The position numbers and the translations under genes were made by a program. Positions 9,917-17,988 of a stretch of 64,000 bases of DNA are shown here, one piece after another. Each line of letters begins with the position of its first letter. The first letter of the stretch is position 1. The stretch is taken from NCBI RefSeq assembly GCF_000802225.1, contig NZ_JTDI01000007.1:248001-312000 (forward strand), read 5' to 3'. The DNA comes from Novosphingobium malaysiense (GTDB taxonomy: Bacteria; Pseudomonadota; Alphaproteobacteria; Sphingomonadales; Sphingomonadaceae). The notes below the pieces were generated by a model. The model was not told where the DNA came from, did not search any database, and saw nothing but the letters and a program-made list of their open reading frames with translations.

Positions 9917-10350
9917 CCGATACCGAAGTCAGGGCGCTGGCGGAAATCCACCAGCGCCTGGCTGCCTGCACGCAGGCCGGTGACGCGCGCAAGGCCGAGG
10001 CCTATGCGGGATGCTTCACCCATGCCGGCGTGCTCGAACTGGACAACGAGACGATATCCGGCCGCGACGCCATCCTCGCGTGGATGACGGCGCCCTCGGT
10101 GATCCCGGCACCGACCGGCGGCACGCCCGGTTTCATCAGCCACCATCTGACCACCTGTAGCGTCGACTTCACCGGCCCCGACAGCGCCACCGCGCGCACC
10201 TACTGGCTGGTGACGAGTGCCGCCGGGCTCGATCACAACGGCTTCTACGTCGACAGGCTGCAGTACGAGGACGGCCAGTGGCTGATCGCCCACCGCCGTC
10301 CGCGCACCTTGTGGATCAGCCCGACAAGCGTCCTGCACGGCAAGGGCTGA
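9913..10350 (+). CDS. NTF2/SnoaL-like protein
   Basis: A protein of about 145 residues with an alpha+beta cone fold suggested by the pattern LAEIHQRLAACTQAGDARKA, then FTHAGVLE and a C-terminal YEDGQWLIAHRRP strand. This is typical of SnoaL-like proteins, which may be isomerases, dehydratases or simple binding domains. The start is the GTG at 9913, which overlaps the cytochrome c stop as GTGA, implying translational coupling. The catalytic role is unknown. Confidence 0.75.
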   Translation: MTDTEVRALAEIHQRLAACTQAGDARKAEAYAGCFTHAGVLELDNETISGRDAILAWMTAPSVIPAPTGGTPGFISHHLTTCSVDFTGPDSATARTYWLVTSAAGLDHNGFYVDRLQYEDGQWLIAHRRPRTLWISPTSVLHGKG

Positions 10351-10449
10351 TTCAGGAAACGGGCTGACACGAAAAGGGACGGCACCGGCAGCCGGCACCG
10401 CCCCCTTGTCCGGCGTTCCCAAGGGGTAAAGGAACGCGCGGAAGAGGCC

Positions 10450-11061
10450 TTAGACCGCCAGGCCGGGCGCCGGCGCGCGATGTTCGGGCTTCGCGGCGGG
10501 TTTCTCCATCTTGGCCGGGATCGCCTGACTTTGCGGCTGAACCGCCTCGCAGCCGTCGGAGGCGGCCTGCGTCAGCTTCGGCGCCTTGCCCGATCCATCG
10601 GAGCTGTAGGACACCGTGCGAGTGCAGCCGTTGGCATCGGTGGTCGATGAATAATAGGTCACGTGCATGCCCTGCGGCACGTCGCCGACGAGGGTAAGAC
10701 CCGGCGCAGCCTGCGCAGTGCCATGCGCGACGGCCTGCTGCTGCATCTGCGCGGCGCGCTGGCGGAGCACGGCGGCCCGCTGCATCAGCGCCTGCATGTG
10801 CGCATCCATGATTGCCGAGATACGCTCCATCCGCGCGAAGGGATCGACCATGACCGGGGCCATGGCAGGCACGGCCACAGCCTCGACCGGAACGACATGC
10901 ACGCGCGGCGCGACGTCGCCGGTGTACTGCACCTCGACCACGGAACCATCGGGCGCATCGACATTCATCGTGTGCAGCTTCGCCGAAGCGGCCTGCGCCA
11001 CGCCGGCACCGAGCGCCGTCAGGGCGGCGGCGCCAATCAGATACTTGGGGGCTTTTCGCAT
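10450..11061 (-). CDS. Exported protein of unknown function
   Basis: A protein of about 203 residues with a clear signal peptide (MRKAPKYLIGAAALTALGAGVAQA-AS). The mature part has a Met/Gln/Ala-rich helical stretch (about residues 80-115), then a segment with CTRTVSYSSDG and an isolated later Cys, possibly a disulfide, and a Pro/Ala/Lys tail. I do not recognise the family. The ATG at 11061 is preferred because it opens the signal peptide. The gene is preceded by a purine-rich site (aaggagga). Confidence 0.7.
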   Translation of the reverse strand: MRKAPKYLIGAAALTALGAGVAQAASAKLHTMNVDAPDGSVVEVQYTGDVAPRVHVVPVEAVAVPAMAPVMVDPFARMERISAIMDAHMQALMQRAAVLRQRAAQMQQQAVAHGTAQAAPGLTLVGDVPQGMHVTYYSSTTDANGCTRTVSYSSDGSGKAPKLTQAASDGCEAVQPQSQAIPAKMEKPAAKPEHRAPAPGLAV

Positions 11062-11138
11062 TGGGGTAATCCTCCTTGTGACTCGTCCCATTGCGATCCC
11101 GGAGGTTGCCGCATCGAAGCTTAACCGGCGATTACAGA

Positions 11139-12005
11139 TCAGGCCCTTGCTGCCACCCGTCGCGCGCCCGTGCCGGCCTCTCCCTCCTCAACGCCTGCAC
11201 TCCGGTCGTCGAGCAGGTCGCGCGCCGCTGCATAGCTGTGGTGGTCGTCGACATCGATGGCCTGGCTGCCGTCGGCCAGCACAACCGCACAAAGCCGCAG
11301 CTTCAGCTTGCGCGACGCCAGTTCGGTCGCGGCGGCAAGCGTCAGCATCCGACCGCGCATGAGCAGCAACCCCAGGATTCCCGCCGCACGGCGGATGCGC
11401 GATCCGCTGCGGTCGAACCCGCGATTCCCGCGAAACGCTTCCACCGCGCGCACCGCCACGGGCCCGGCAATGCCATAAATGTCGCAGGCGGCAAATTCGC
11501 CGTCGCGCAGCGAGAGAAATCGGCGCGGGGCGGACCGGTGGGCGGCTTCCACGCAATCGCGCGGCACCAGCGTGATCGCCGCGTCCGCCCTCGTAAGCGC
11601 CTCGGCCACGGCGTCGATCGCCTCGAGCGTCAGCAGGGCATGATCGGCGGTCGTAACCACCACCGGGCCCTCCCAGCCCCCGGCGGCATCGCGCACGCTG
11701 TCGGCCAGATGCTCGCGCGCCTCGACCAGGGCGACGATTCCGCGGCCGGGCATGCTGGTGAGCATGTCCCACATGGGCGCGAACATCTCGCGCTCGACGC
11801 AGATCGCCAGACTCTCCACGCGCGGATGGGCCATCGCCGTGCGCAGCACGTGGGCGATCATCGGCTGACCGGCCAGCGGAATCAGGCAGCGATGGCTTTC
11901 CCCGAATCGTTCCGCAAGCGGATCGGCCACGCCTTTGGGCTGACCGGCAAGGACGATCAGCCGCAAGGGGGGCGATTCCGGCGATGTCCGAAGACCGTGT
12001 TCCAT
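11139..12005 (-). CDS. MobA-like nucleotidyltransferase family protein
   Basis: A GT-A-type NTP transferase of about 288 residues. The N-terminal strand and loop LRLIVLAGQPKGVADPLAERFG stand where MobA/GlmU-type enzymes have the nucleotide-binding motif. PLAGQPMIAHVLRT follows, and VVVTTADHALLT carries the metal-binding Asp. The substrate is unknown; such enzymes make sugar nucleotides, CDP-alcohols or molybdenum cofactors. The ATG at 12005 has a good GGGGAG site. It is divergent from the HerA-like ATPase gene 133 bases away. Confidence 0.78.
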   Translation of the reverse strand: MEHGLRTSPESPPLRLIVLAGQPKGVADPLAERFGESHRCLIPLAGQPMIAHVLRTAMAHPRVESLAICVEREMFAPMWDMLTSMPGRGIVALVEAREHLADSVRDAAGGWEGPVVVTTADHALLTLEAIDAVAEALTRADAAITLVPRDCVEAAHRSAPRRFLSLRDGEFAACDIYGIAGPVAVRAVEAFRGNRGFDRSGSRIRRAAGILGLLLMRGRMLTLAAATELASRKLKLRLCAVVLADGSQAIDVDDHHSYAAARDLLDDRSAGVEEGEAGTGARRVAARA

Positions 12006-12138
12006 CGCTCCCCGATTGCGCAACTTTGTGACAATGGCGTGAAACGGCCCTTCGTTTCGGCGACGCCGGGCCTCATCCTATGGAAAACGCCAGCCGGCAC
12101 CTTGCGCCGCCCTGCCCGGCTTTGGCAGGGGATGCCCC

Positions 12139-13626
12139 GTGAGCGCATCCATCGTCATCGGCGAAACACCCCGCGGGGAGCCGATAGAGATCGACATCAA
12201 GGAACTTCTGGCGACCCGCCTGCTGGTGCAGGGCAATTCCGGGTCCGGAAAGTCGCACCTGCTGCGCCGCCTGCTCGAAGAAAGCGCCGGAATCGTCCAG
12301 CAGGTGGTGATCGATCCCGAAGGCGACTTTGTTTCGCTGGCAGAGGAATTCGGCCATGTCGTGATCGACGGCGCCGCCTATGGCGAGGCCGAGATCGTCC
12401 GTCTCGGCGCGCGCATCCGCCAGCACCGCGCCTCGGTCGTGCTCGCGCTCGACGAGCTGGAAATCGACCAGCAGATGAAGTGCGCCGCGCAGTTCCTCAA
12501 CGCCATGTTCGATGCCCCGCGCGAGCAGTGGTATCCGGCGCTCGTCGTCGTCGATGAGGCGCAGATGTTCGCGCCCGCCGCCGCCGGCGAAGTTTCCGAG
12601 GAAGCCCGCCGCATCTCGCTCGGCGCGATGACAAACCTGATGTGCCGTGGCCGCAAGCGCGGTCTGGCCGGGGTGATCGCCACGCAGCGCCTTGCCAAGC
12701 TCGCCAAGAACGTCGCCGCCGAAGCCAGCAACTTCCTGATGGGCCGCACCTTCCTCGACATCGACATGGTGCGCGCCGCCGACCTGCTGGGCATGGAGCG
12801 CCGGCAGGCCGAGCAGATCCGCGATCTGGCGCGCGGCCAGTTCCTCGGCCTCGGCCCCGCCATCGCGCGCCGCCCCGTCGCGGTGAACATCGGCGAAGTG
12901 CGCACCGGCGCCAAGTCGGTCACGCCCGGCCTCGTCCCGCTGCCCACCGCCAGCACCGAGGACATGCGCGAGCTGCTGCACGATAACCTCCACGTCGAAC
13001 CCGAACGCCCCGAATTCCCGCGTCCGGCGCCGCGCACCGAGGATGCCGAGACGGTCGCCCGCCGCATCGCCGCAAACGAGATGCTCGAACCGACCGGCGC
13101 GCAGGCCCGCGACCGCGAGGCCGAGCGCCAGCGCGCCGAAGCCGATCCCGAAGAGAACCGCGCCGCCATGGTCGAGATCATGAACGAAATGGCGAAGGAA
13201 GAAGACTGCACCTTCCAGTCCTCGACCACGCTGTTTCAGGACTTCACCATCCGCTGCCGGATGAAGGGCATTTCGGTGCGCGGGCTCGACGCGACGATGT
13301 TCCGCCGCGGCTTCGCTGCCGCCATCGCCGGGATCGACGACCCCGACGACGAGCGCTGGCTGGATCTGCAGAACCTCGCCAAGCACGTGCCCGACGATGC
13401 CCTCGCGCCGTTCTACGTGATCGCCCGCGCCGCGATGGACGGCAAACCCTGCCCCGACGACACCGAACTCGCCCGCATCTACGGCACCAGCTCCCCGCGC
13501 CGCGTCCAGCGCCTGCTCGACTACCTCGAGAAGGACGGCCTGCTCGTCGTGCGCACCGACTTTTCCGGCAAGCGCTCGGTCGGCGTGCCCGATCTCGGCG
13601 TGACAACGACGGCGGTCGAGGCGTAA
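12139..13626 (+). CDS. HerA-like ATPase (DUF87 family) with C-terminal winged-helix segment
   Basis: A 495-residue FtsK/HerA-superfamily ATPase. The Walker A motif is G32-N-S-G-S-G-K-S39, and the Walker B is ALVVVDEAQMF at about residues 134-144. A later arginine-rich segment follows (GRKRGLAGVIATQRLAKL). The last 60 residues (ARIYGTSSPRRVQRLLDYLEKDGLL) look like a winged helix. HerA proteins translocate on DNA, often with the nuclease NurA, which is absent here. The GTG at 12139 follows gcagggga. It probably forms an operon with the two small downstream genes. Confidence 0.85.
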   Translation: MSASIVIGETPRGEPIEIDIKELLATRLLVQGNSGSGKSHLLRRLLEESAGIVQQVVIDPEGDFVSLAEEFGHVVIDGAAYGEAEIVRLGARIRQHRASVVLALDELEIDQQMKCAAQFLNAMFDAPREQWYPALVVVDEAQMFAPAAAGEVSEEARRISLGAMTNLMCRGRKRGLAGVIATQRLAKLAKNVAAEASNFLMGRTFLDIDMVRAADLLGMERRQAEQIRDLARGQFLGLGPAIARRPVAVNIGEVRTGAKSVTPGLVPLPTASTEDMRELLHDNLHVEPERPEFPRPAPRTEDAETVARRIAANEMLEPTGAQARDREAERQRAEADPEENRAAMVEIMNEMAKEEDCTFQSSTTLFQDFTIRCRMKGISVRGLDATMFRRGFAAAIAGIDDPDDERWLDLQNLAKHVPDDALAPFYVIARAAMDGKPCPDDTELARIYGTSSPRRVQRLLDYLEKDGLLVVRTDFSGKRSVGVPDLGVTTTAVEA

Positions 13627-13638
13627 GAAAAGCCGGTT

Positions 13639-13815
13639 ATGGCTGACATCGTGAACCTGCGCATGGCCCGCAAGGCCAAGGCCCGTGCCGCCGACAAGGC
13701 GGAGGCACGGGCCAATCGCGCGCTGCACGGACGCACCCGGGAAGAGCGCAAGACGAGCGAGGCCGAGATCGCGCGGATCGCCCGCACCGTCGACGGTGCG
13801 AAGCGGGAAGACTGA
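13639..13815 (+). CDS. DUF4169-family small basic protein
   Basis: A 58-residue protein rich in Lys, Arg and Ala: MADIVNLRMARKAKARA, then NRALHGRTREERK, matching the conserved pattern of the alphaproteobacterial DUF4169 family, whose function is unknown. It is probably one long charged helix and might bind nucleic acid. It begins 12 bases after the HerA-like gene and its stop overlaps the next start (ATGA). Confidence 0.8.
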   Translation: MADIVNLRMARKAKARAADKAEARANRALHGRTREERKTSEAEIARIARTVDGAKRED

Positions 13816-14018
13816 TGCGCACGACCTATCTCGAAGCGACAGTGCGGCTCTACCACCTCGACTCGGGGCCCGAGGGCGGCGCGGCCAACACGCTGTTCTA
13901 CGGCCCCCTCACCGAAGCGATGCAGGTCGCCGCCCAGCAGAGCGAAGAGGTACAGGACGGCCTGTTCATCGCCACCGACAACGACGTGGTCGCCTATCTG
14001 GATTTGCTGGAAGGGTAA
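13815..14018 (+). CDS. Small hypothetical protein
   Basis: A 67-residue acidic protein: strand-like TYLEATVRLYHLD, then a helix around TEAMQVAAQQSEEVQ, then GLFIATDNDVVAYLDLLEG. I do not recognise it. It overlaps the DUF4169 gene by one base (ATGA-type junction) and ends the apparent three-gene unit. Tight coupling favours a real gene. A role linked to the upstream ATPase is only inferred from position. Confidence 0.6.
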   Translation: MRTTYLEATVRLYHLDSGPEGGAANTLFYGPLTEAMQVAAQQSEEVQDGLFIATDNDVVAYLDLLEG

Positions 14019-14051
14019 GGCACAAGCCGGACCTCTCCGAACGGCACGGCA

Positions 14052-14531
14052 TTAAAAACGCGCCTGCAATCCCGCCGAGATATAGTGATCGCCGAAGTTG
14101 GCCTTTGCATCGAAACGCGGTGCCAGCGGCATCGCGACGGTCCCGTAGGCCCGCAGGTCTCCGCCGATGAAGCGCGCGCCCACGCCGAAGGTGAGCGACA
14201 TCGGCAGGCTGTAGGTGGCCTCCACCTTGCCGAAGATCTTCGTTCCCGAATTGTCGCACTTGCCGTCCGAGACCTGCTCGCCGGTGTCTTCGTTGAAGCA
14301 TTGCGAGTTCGTCTCTTCGTAACCGGGATGGTCGCGGTGGTGGAAGAACACGCCGCCGCCCGGCGTCAGGGCAAAACCGCCATCGCTGATGATCGGGACG
14401 CCAGCGGAGATTTCCGCCCCGGTATCGCCTTCCGCATGGGCGACGTCGGCCTCTGCCGTGATCTGCGCGGCAGCGGGTGACGCGACGACCAGAGCCGGCA
14501 AAACCGCTGCGGAGAAGAGTGCGAACTTCAT
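14052..14531 (-). CDS. Putative outer-membrane beta-barrel protein
   Basis: A 159-residue exported protein with a signal peptide ending AAAQ (near residue 23). Alternating strand patterns, Gly and aromatic residues, and the C-terminal ISAGLQARF with a terminal Phe are the signature of small outer-membrane barrels inserted by BamA. Two Cys in SQCFNEDTGEQVSDGKC may form a loop disulfide. It probably has about eight strands. The role is unknown. Confidence 0.7.
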   Translation of the reverse strand: MKFALFSAAVLPALVVASPAAAQITAEADVAHAEGDTGAEISAGVPIISDGGFALTPGGGVFFHHRDHPGYEETNSQCFNEDTGEQVSDGKCDNSGTKIFGKVEATYSLPMSLTFGVGARFIGGDLRAYGTVAMPLAPRFDAKANFGDHYISAGLQARF

Positions 14532-14710
14532 TGTGAATCCCTGCGTTTCAAGAGCATGTTGCCTTATCTCCGGGATCGAAGGCTCGACAAGAGCAGGCGG
14601 ACTCGCACCGGCGCGACGGCGTCTCCGTCCGTCCCGAACGTGTGGGGTGGGGCTTCCGGAACGGCCTGAGCCATTGTGCCCGGGCGCGCCATGCCATACC
14701 GGCTGCGGCG

Positions 14711-15874
14711 ATGAGCCGGCTCGATTCCCATCTGCAAGCTGCCCTCGCCCGGATCGACAAGGCCGGGCAGCGCCGGACGCTGCGTGCGACCGCGCTGGCG
14801 CCGCGCGGCCGCGTCATCCGGGACGGACGTGAACTGGTCGACTTCTCGAGCAACGACTACCTCGGCCTCGCCCGCCATCCGCTGCTGACCGAACGCGCGC
14901 GCGAATGGACGGCCAGGGATGGCACCGGTTCGGGCGCCTCGCGGCTGGTCACGGGGACGAGCGCCGCGCACCTTGCGCTCGAAGCCAGGATCGCCGCGTT
15001 CAAGGGCACCGAGGCGGCGCTGCTCTTCGCCAGTGGCTGGCAGGCCAATGCCGCCGTGATCCCGGCGCTGCTCGCGGCCACCCCCGGCGTTGCCGTGTTC
15101 ACCGACCGGCTGATCCACGCGAGCATGCATGCCGGCGTCGCCATGGCCGGCGTGCGCCAGCACCGCTTCCGCCACAACGATCTCGACCACCTCGAAACGC
15201 TGCTGGCGAGCAAGGGCGCCGATGCTCCCGCCCGGCTGATCCTGACCGAGAGCGTGTTCTCGATGGACGGCGACCGCGCCGACCTGCCGCGCCTCACCGC
15301 GATTGCCGAAGCCCACGATGCCGCGCTGTTCGTCGATGAGGCGCACGCGACCGGGGTGCTGGGCCCGCAAGGCCGGGGGCTGAGCGCCGAAATGCCGGGC
15401 AGGATCGACCTCGTGATGGGCACCTTCAGCAAGGCGCTGGGCGGGTTCGGGGCCTATGTCGCGGGATCGCGGGTCCTGATCGACTACCTCGTCAACACCG
15501 CGAGCGGCTTCATCTTCACCACCGCGCCGCCGCCCGCCGTACTGGGCGCCATCGATGCCGCGCTCGACCTCGTGCCGGGCATGGACGCCGAACGCGCGCA
15601 CCTCGCCGCGCTGGGCGACCGGCTGCGCGAAGGGCTGGATGCGCTCGGGCTCGACCACGGCCATTCCTCCACGCAGATCGTGCCCGCGGTAATCGGAGCG
15701 GAAGAGGATGCCATGGCGCTGTCCGCGAAACTGGAAGCGGCCGGCTTCCTTGCCTCCGCCATCCGCCCGCCGACGGTTCCGCCCGGCACCAGTCGCCTGC
15801 GCCTCGCCCTTCGCGCGAGCCATTCGGCAGCCGACATCGATGCCCTGCTCGCCGCGATCGGAGATGCGCTGTGA
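14711..15874 (+). CDS. bioF: 8-amino-7-oxononanoate synthase
   Basis: A PLP enzyme of about 387 residues that condenses pimeloyl-ACP with alanine, the first step of biotin ring assembly. Visible signs are VDFSSNDYLGLARHP at the start, FVDEAHATGVLG with the PLP-binding Asp, and the lysine loop GTFSKALGGFGAY. The ATG at 14711 aligns with the family start. It is first in the operon bioF-bioH-like-bioC-bioD-bioA; its stop overlaps the next start as GTGA. Confidence 0.95.
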   Translation: MSRLDSHLQAALARIDKAGQRRTLRATALAPRGRVIRDGRELVDFSSNDYLGLARHPLLTERAREWTARDGTGSGASRLVTGTSAAHLALEARIAAFKGTEAALLFASGWQANAAVIPALLAATPGVAVFTDRLIHASMHAGVAMAGVRQHRFRHNDLDHLETLLASKGADAPARLILTESVFSMDGDRADLPRLTAIAEAHDAALFVDEAHATGVLGPQGRGLSAEMPGRIDLVMGTFSKALGGFGAYVAGSRVLIDYLVNTASGFIFTTAPPPAVLGAIDAALDLVPGMDAERAHLAALGDRLREGLDALGLDHGHSSTQIVPAVIGAEEDAMALSAKLEAAGFLASAIRPPTVPPGTSRLRLALRASHSAADIDALLAAIGDAL

Positions 15875-16491
15875 AGCTCCTCTTCGCCCACGGCTGGGGG
15901 TTCGACCGGCACGTCTGGGATCCGCTCGTCGCGCTGCTGCCCGATGTGGAACATGCCGTCGACGACCGCGGCTATTTCGGTGCGCCCTCAGCACCCGAGA
16001 TCGAGGGGCCGTGCCTTGCCGTGACCCACTCGTTCGGGACGATGCGCGTGCTCACCGATCCGCCGTCGGGGCTGGTGGGCCTCGTCGCGATCAACGGCTT
16101 CGAGCGCTTCACCGCCCTGCCCGGCAAGCCAGGTGTCGCGGTGCGCGTGGTCGACCGGATGCTGCGCCGCTTCGACAGCGATCCGCGCGGCGTTCTCGCC
16201 GAGTTCCGCAAGGCCTGCGGCAGCCAGGACGCGTTCGGCGAGATCGACCCCGAGCCGCTGCGCGCCGATCTGCTGCGGCTGCGCGACGCGCAGGCGCCAT
16301 CGCCCAAGGTCCCGGTGGCGGTGCTGCAGGGCGGACAGGACCCGATCCTGCCGTCCGCCATGCGCGCCGCGGTCTTTGCCGGCAGCGAGGTGCACCGGAT
16401 CGACCACGAAGCGGGCGGACACCTGCTGCCGCTCGAAAATCCGGAGCTGTGCGCGCAGGCGGTGCGCGGCGCGGTGGGCGCGCTGGCATGA
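15871..16491 (+). CDS. Alpha/beta hydrolase, putative pimeloyl-ACP methyl ester esterase (BioH-like)
   Basis: A 206-residue hydrolase starting at a GTG that overlaps bioF. LLFAHGWGFDRHVW is the usual oxyanion region. The nucleophile elbow reads T-H-S-F-G in place of GxSxG. A conserved Asp (GGQDPIL) and a late His (AGGHLLP) complete a plausible triad. By position between bioF and bioC it should free pimeloyl-ACP from its methyl ester, the BioH step. It is short for BioH (about 256 residues) and divergent, so the assignment rests partly on context. Confidence 0.75.
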   Translation: MKLLFAHGWGFDRHVWDPLVALLPDVEHAVDDRGYFGAPSAPEIEGPCLAVTHSFGTMRVLTDPPSGLVGLVAINGFERFTALPGKPGVAVRVVDRMLRRFDSDPRGVLAEFRKACGSQDAFGEIDPEPLRADLLRLRDAQAPSPKVPVAVLQGGQDPILPSAMRAAVFAGSEVHRIDHEAGGHLLPLENPELCAQAVRGAVGALA

Positions 16492-17249
16492 CCGACCGAC
16501 ACGCGCAGATCGCCCGGGCCTTTGCCGGGGCCCGCGACTACGACCGCCACGCGCGCGTCCAGCGCGAGGTCGCGCAGGCACTCGCCGCGCGGATCGCCGC
16601 GCTCGATCTGCCCGAACATCCGCGCGTGCTCGAACTGGGCTGCGGCACCGGCTTTCTCACCGAAGCCCTGCTGGAGCGGGGTATCGGCGGCGACTGGCTG
16701 GTCACCGACATCGCGCCTGCCATGGTCGATCGCTGCCGCGCGCGGCTTGGCGAACCCCCGCAGCGCCGCTTCGCCGTGCTCGATGGCGAACACGGCACGC
16801 CCGAGGGTGGGCCCTACGATCTCATCTGCTCCAGCCTCGCGCTGCAGTGGTTCGACGACGCTCCCGCCGCGCTCGCGCGCATGAAGGACTGGCTGGCGCC
16901 GGGCGGGCATTGCCTGATCACCACGCTCGGCCCCGGCAGCTTTGCAGAGTGGCGCGCCGCCCATGCCGCCGAGGGTCTCGACGCGGGCACCCCGCCATTC
17001 GCGCCGGTCGAAGCCTTCGCTGCGCTCGATCCGAAGGACCTCGTCGTCGAGACCGTGGTCGAAACCCATCCCGATGCACGCGCCTTTCTCCACGCGCTCA
17101 AGGCCATCGGCGCGGGTACGGCGGCACCGGGCCACCGCCCGCTACCCCCCGCCGCGCTGCGCCGCGTGATGGCCGCGTTCGAGCGGTCGACATGTAAAGT
17201 TACATACGAGGTCGTGACCTGCCACGTTCACCGCGCTAGGGGGGCGTGA
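16488..17249 (+). CDS. bioC: Malonyl-ACP O-methyltransferase
   Basis: A SAM-dependent methyltransferase of 253 residues. It begins MTDRHAQIARAFAGARDYDRHARVQ and has motif I VLELGCGTGFLTE near residue 46, then LQWFDDAPAALAR. BioC masks the malonyl carboxyl so that fatty-acid synthesis can build pimelate; the methyl is later removed by a BioH-type esterase, here the preceding gene. The ATG overlaps that gene's stop by 4 bases. Confidence 0.88.
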   Translation: MTDRHAQIARAFAGARDYDRHARVQREVAQALAARIAALDLPEHPRVLELGCGTGFLTEALLERGIGGDWLVTDIAPAMVDRCRARLGEPPQRRFAVLDGEHGTPEGGPYDLICSSLALQWFDDAPAALARMKDWLAPGGHCLITTLGPGSFAEWRAAHAAEGLDAGTPPFAPVEAFAALDPKDLVVETVVETHPDARAFLHALKAIGAGTAAPGHRPLPPAALRRVMAAFERSTCKVTYEVVTCHVHRARGA

Positions 17250-17264
17250 TTTTCACTCCCGTTC

Positions 17265-17320
17265 GTGTCGAGCGTAGTCGAGACACGCCTGCGCGAACGG
17301 TTCTCGACTTCGCTCGAACC
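17265..17320. repeat. Paired REP-like hairpins between bioC and bioD
   Basis: Two head-to-head hairpins: GTGTCGA...TCGAGACAC (17265-17286, one bulged base) and GGTTCTCGA...TCGAACC (17299-17320), with flanking ccgttcg and cgaacgg. The cores are related, as in paired REP elements of sphingomonads. The only sizeable gap inside the biotin operon is filled by this element. Confidence 0.7.
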
Positions 17321-17352
17321 GAACGGAGTCGCAAAATCCGGATCGCCAGAGC

Positions 17353-17988
17353 ATGACGCGCCAAACCCTCATCGTCACCGGAACCGATACCGGCATCGGC
17401 AAGACCGTCTTCGCCGCTGCGCTGGCCGGTGCGCTCGGCGGACATTACTGGAAGCCGGTGCAGGCGGGGATCGAGGACGACGGCACCGATGCCGACCGCG
17501 TCGCCCGGCTTTCCGGTCTCCCGCGCGAACGCGTGCTGCCAGAGGCCTATTGCCTCGTCACGCCCTGCTCCCCGCACCTCGCCGCCGAGATCGACGGCGT
17601 AGCCATAGACCCGGCCCGGCTCGCCCTGCCGCAGGTCGAAAGCCCGCTCGTGGCCGAAGGCGCGGGCGGGGTGCTGGTACCGATCAGCCGCAGCGAGACC
17701 TATGCCGACCAGTTCGCCCGCTGGGGCGCGCCGGTGGTCCTCGTGGCGCGCACATCGCTGGGCACGATCAACCATTCGCTGCTCTCGATCGAGGCGCTGC
17801 GCGCACGCAGTGTGCCGATCCTGGGGGTAGCCTTCGTCGGCGAGCCGGTCGAGGACAGCGAGGCGACGATCTGCGCCATGGGGCAGGTGCGCCGTCTGGG
17901 CCGCCTGCCTGTTATCGACCCGCTGACGCCCGAGGCCCTGCGCAGCGCCTTTGCCGCCAACTTCAAGCTGGAGGACTTCACCGCGTGA
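17353..17988 (+). CDS. bioD: Dethiobiotin synthetase
   Basis: A 211-residue ATP-dependent carboxylase that closes the ureido ring from 7,8-diaminononanoate and CO2. The P-loop is GTDTGIGKT near residue 10, followed by YWKPVQAG, and VAEGAGGVLVPIS holds the conserved GAGG segment. The stop overlaps the bioA start as GTGA. A REP-like pair separates it from bioC. Confidence 0.95.
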   Translation: MTRQTLIVTGTDTGIGKTVFAAALAGALGGHYWKPVQAGIEDDGTDADRVARLSGLPRERVLPEAYCLVTPCSPHLAAEIDGVAIDPARLALPQVESPLVAEGAGGVLVPISRSETYADQFARWGAPVVLVARTSLGTINHSLLSIEALRARSVPILGVAFVGEPVEDSEATICAMGQVRRLGRLPVIDPLTPEALRSAFAANFKLEDFTA

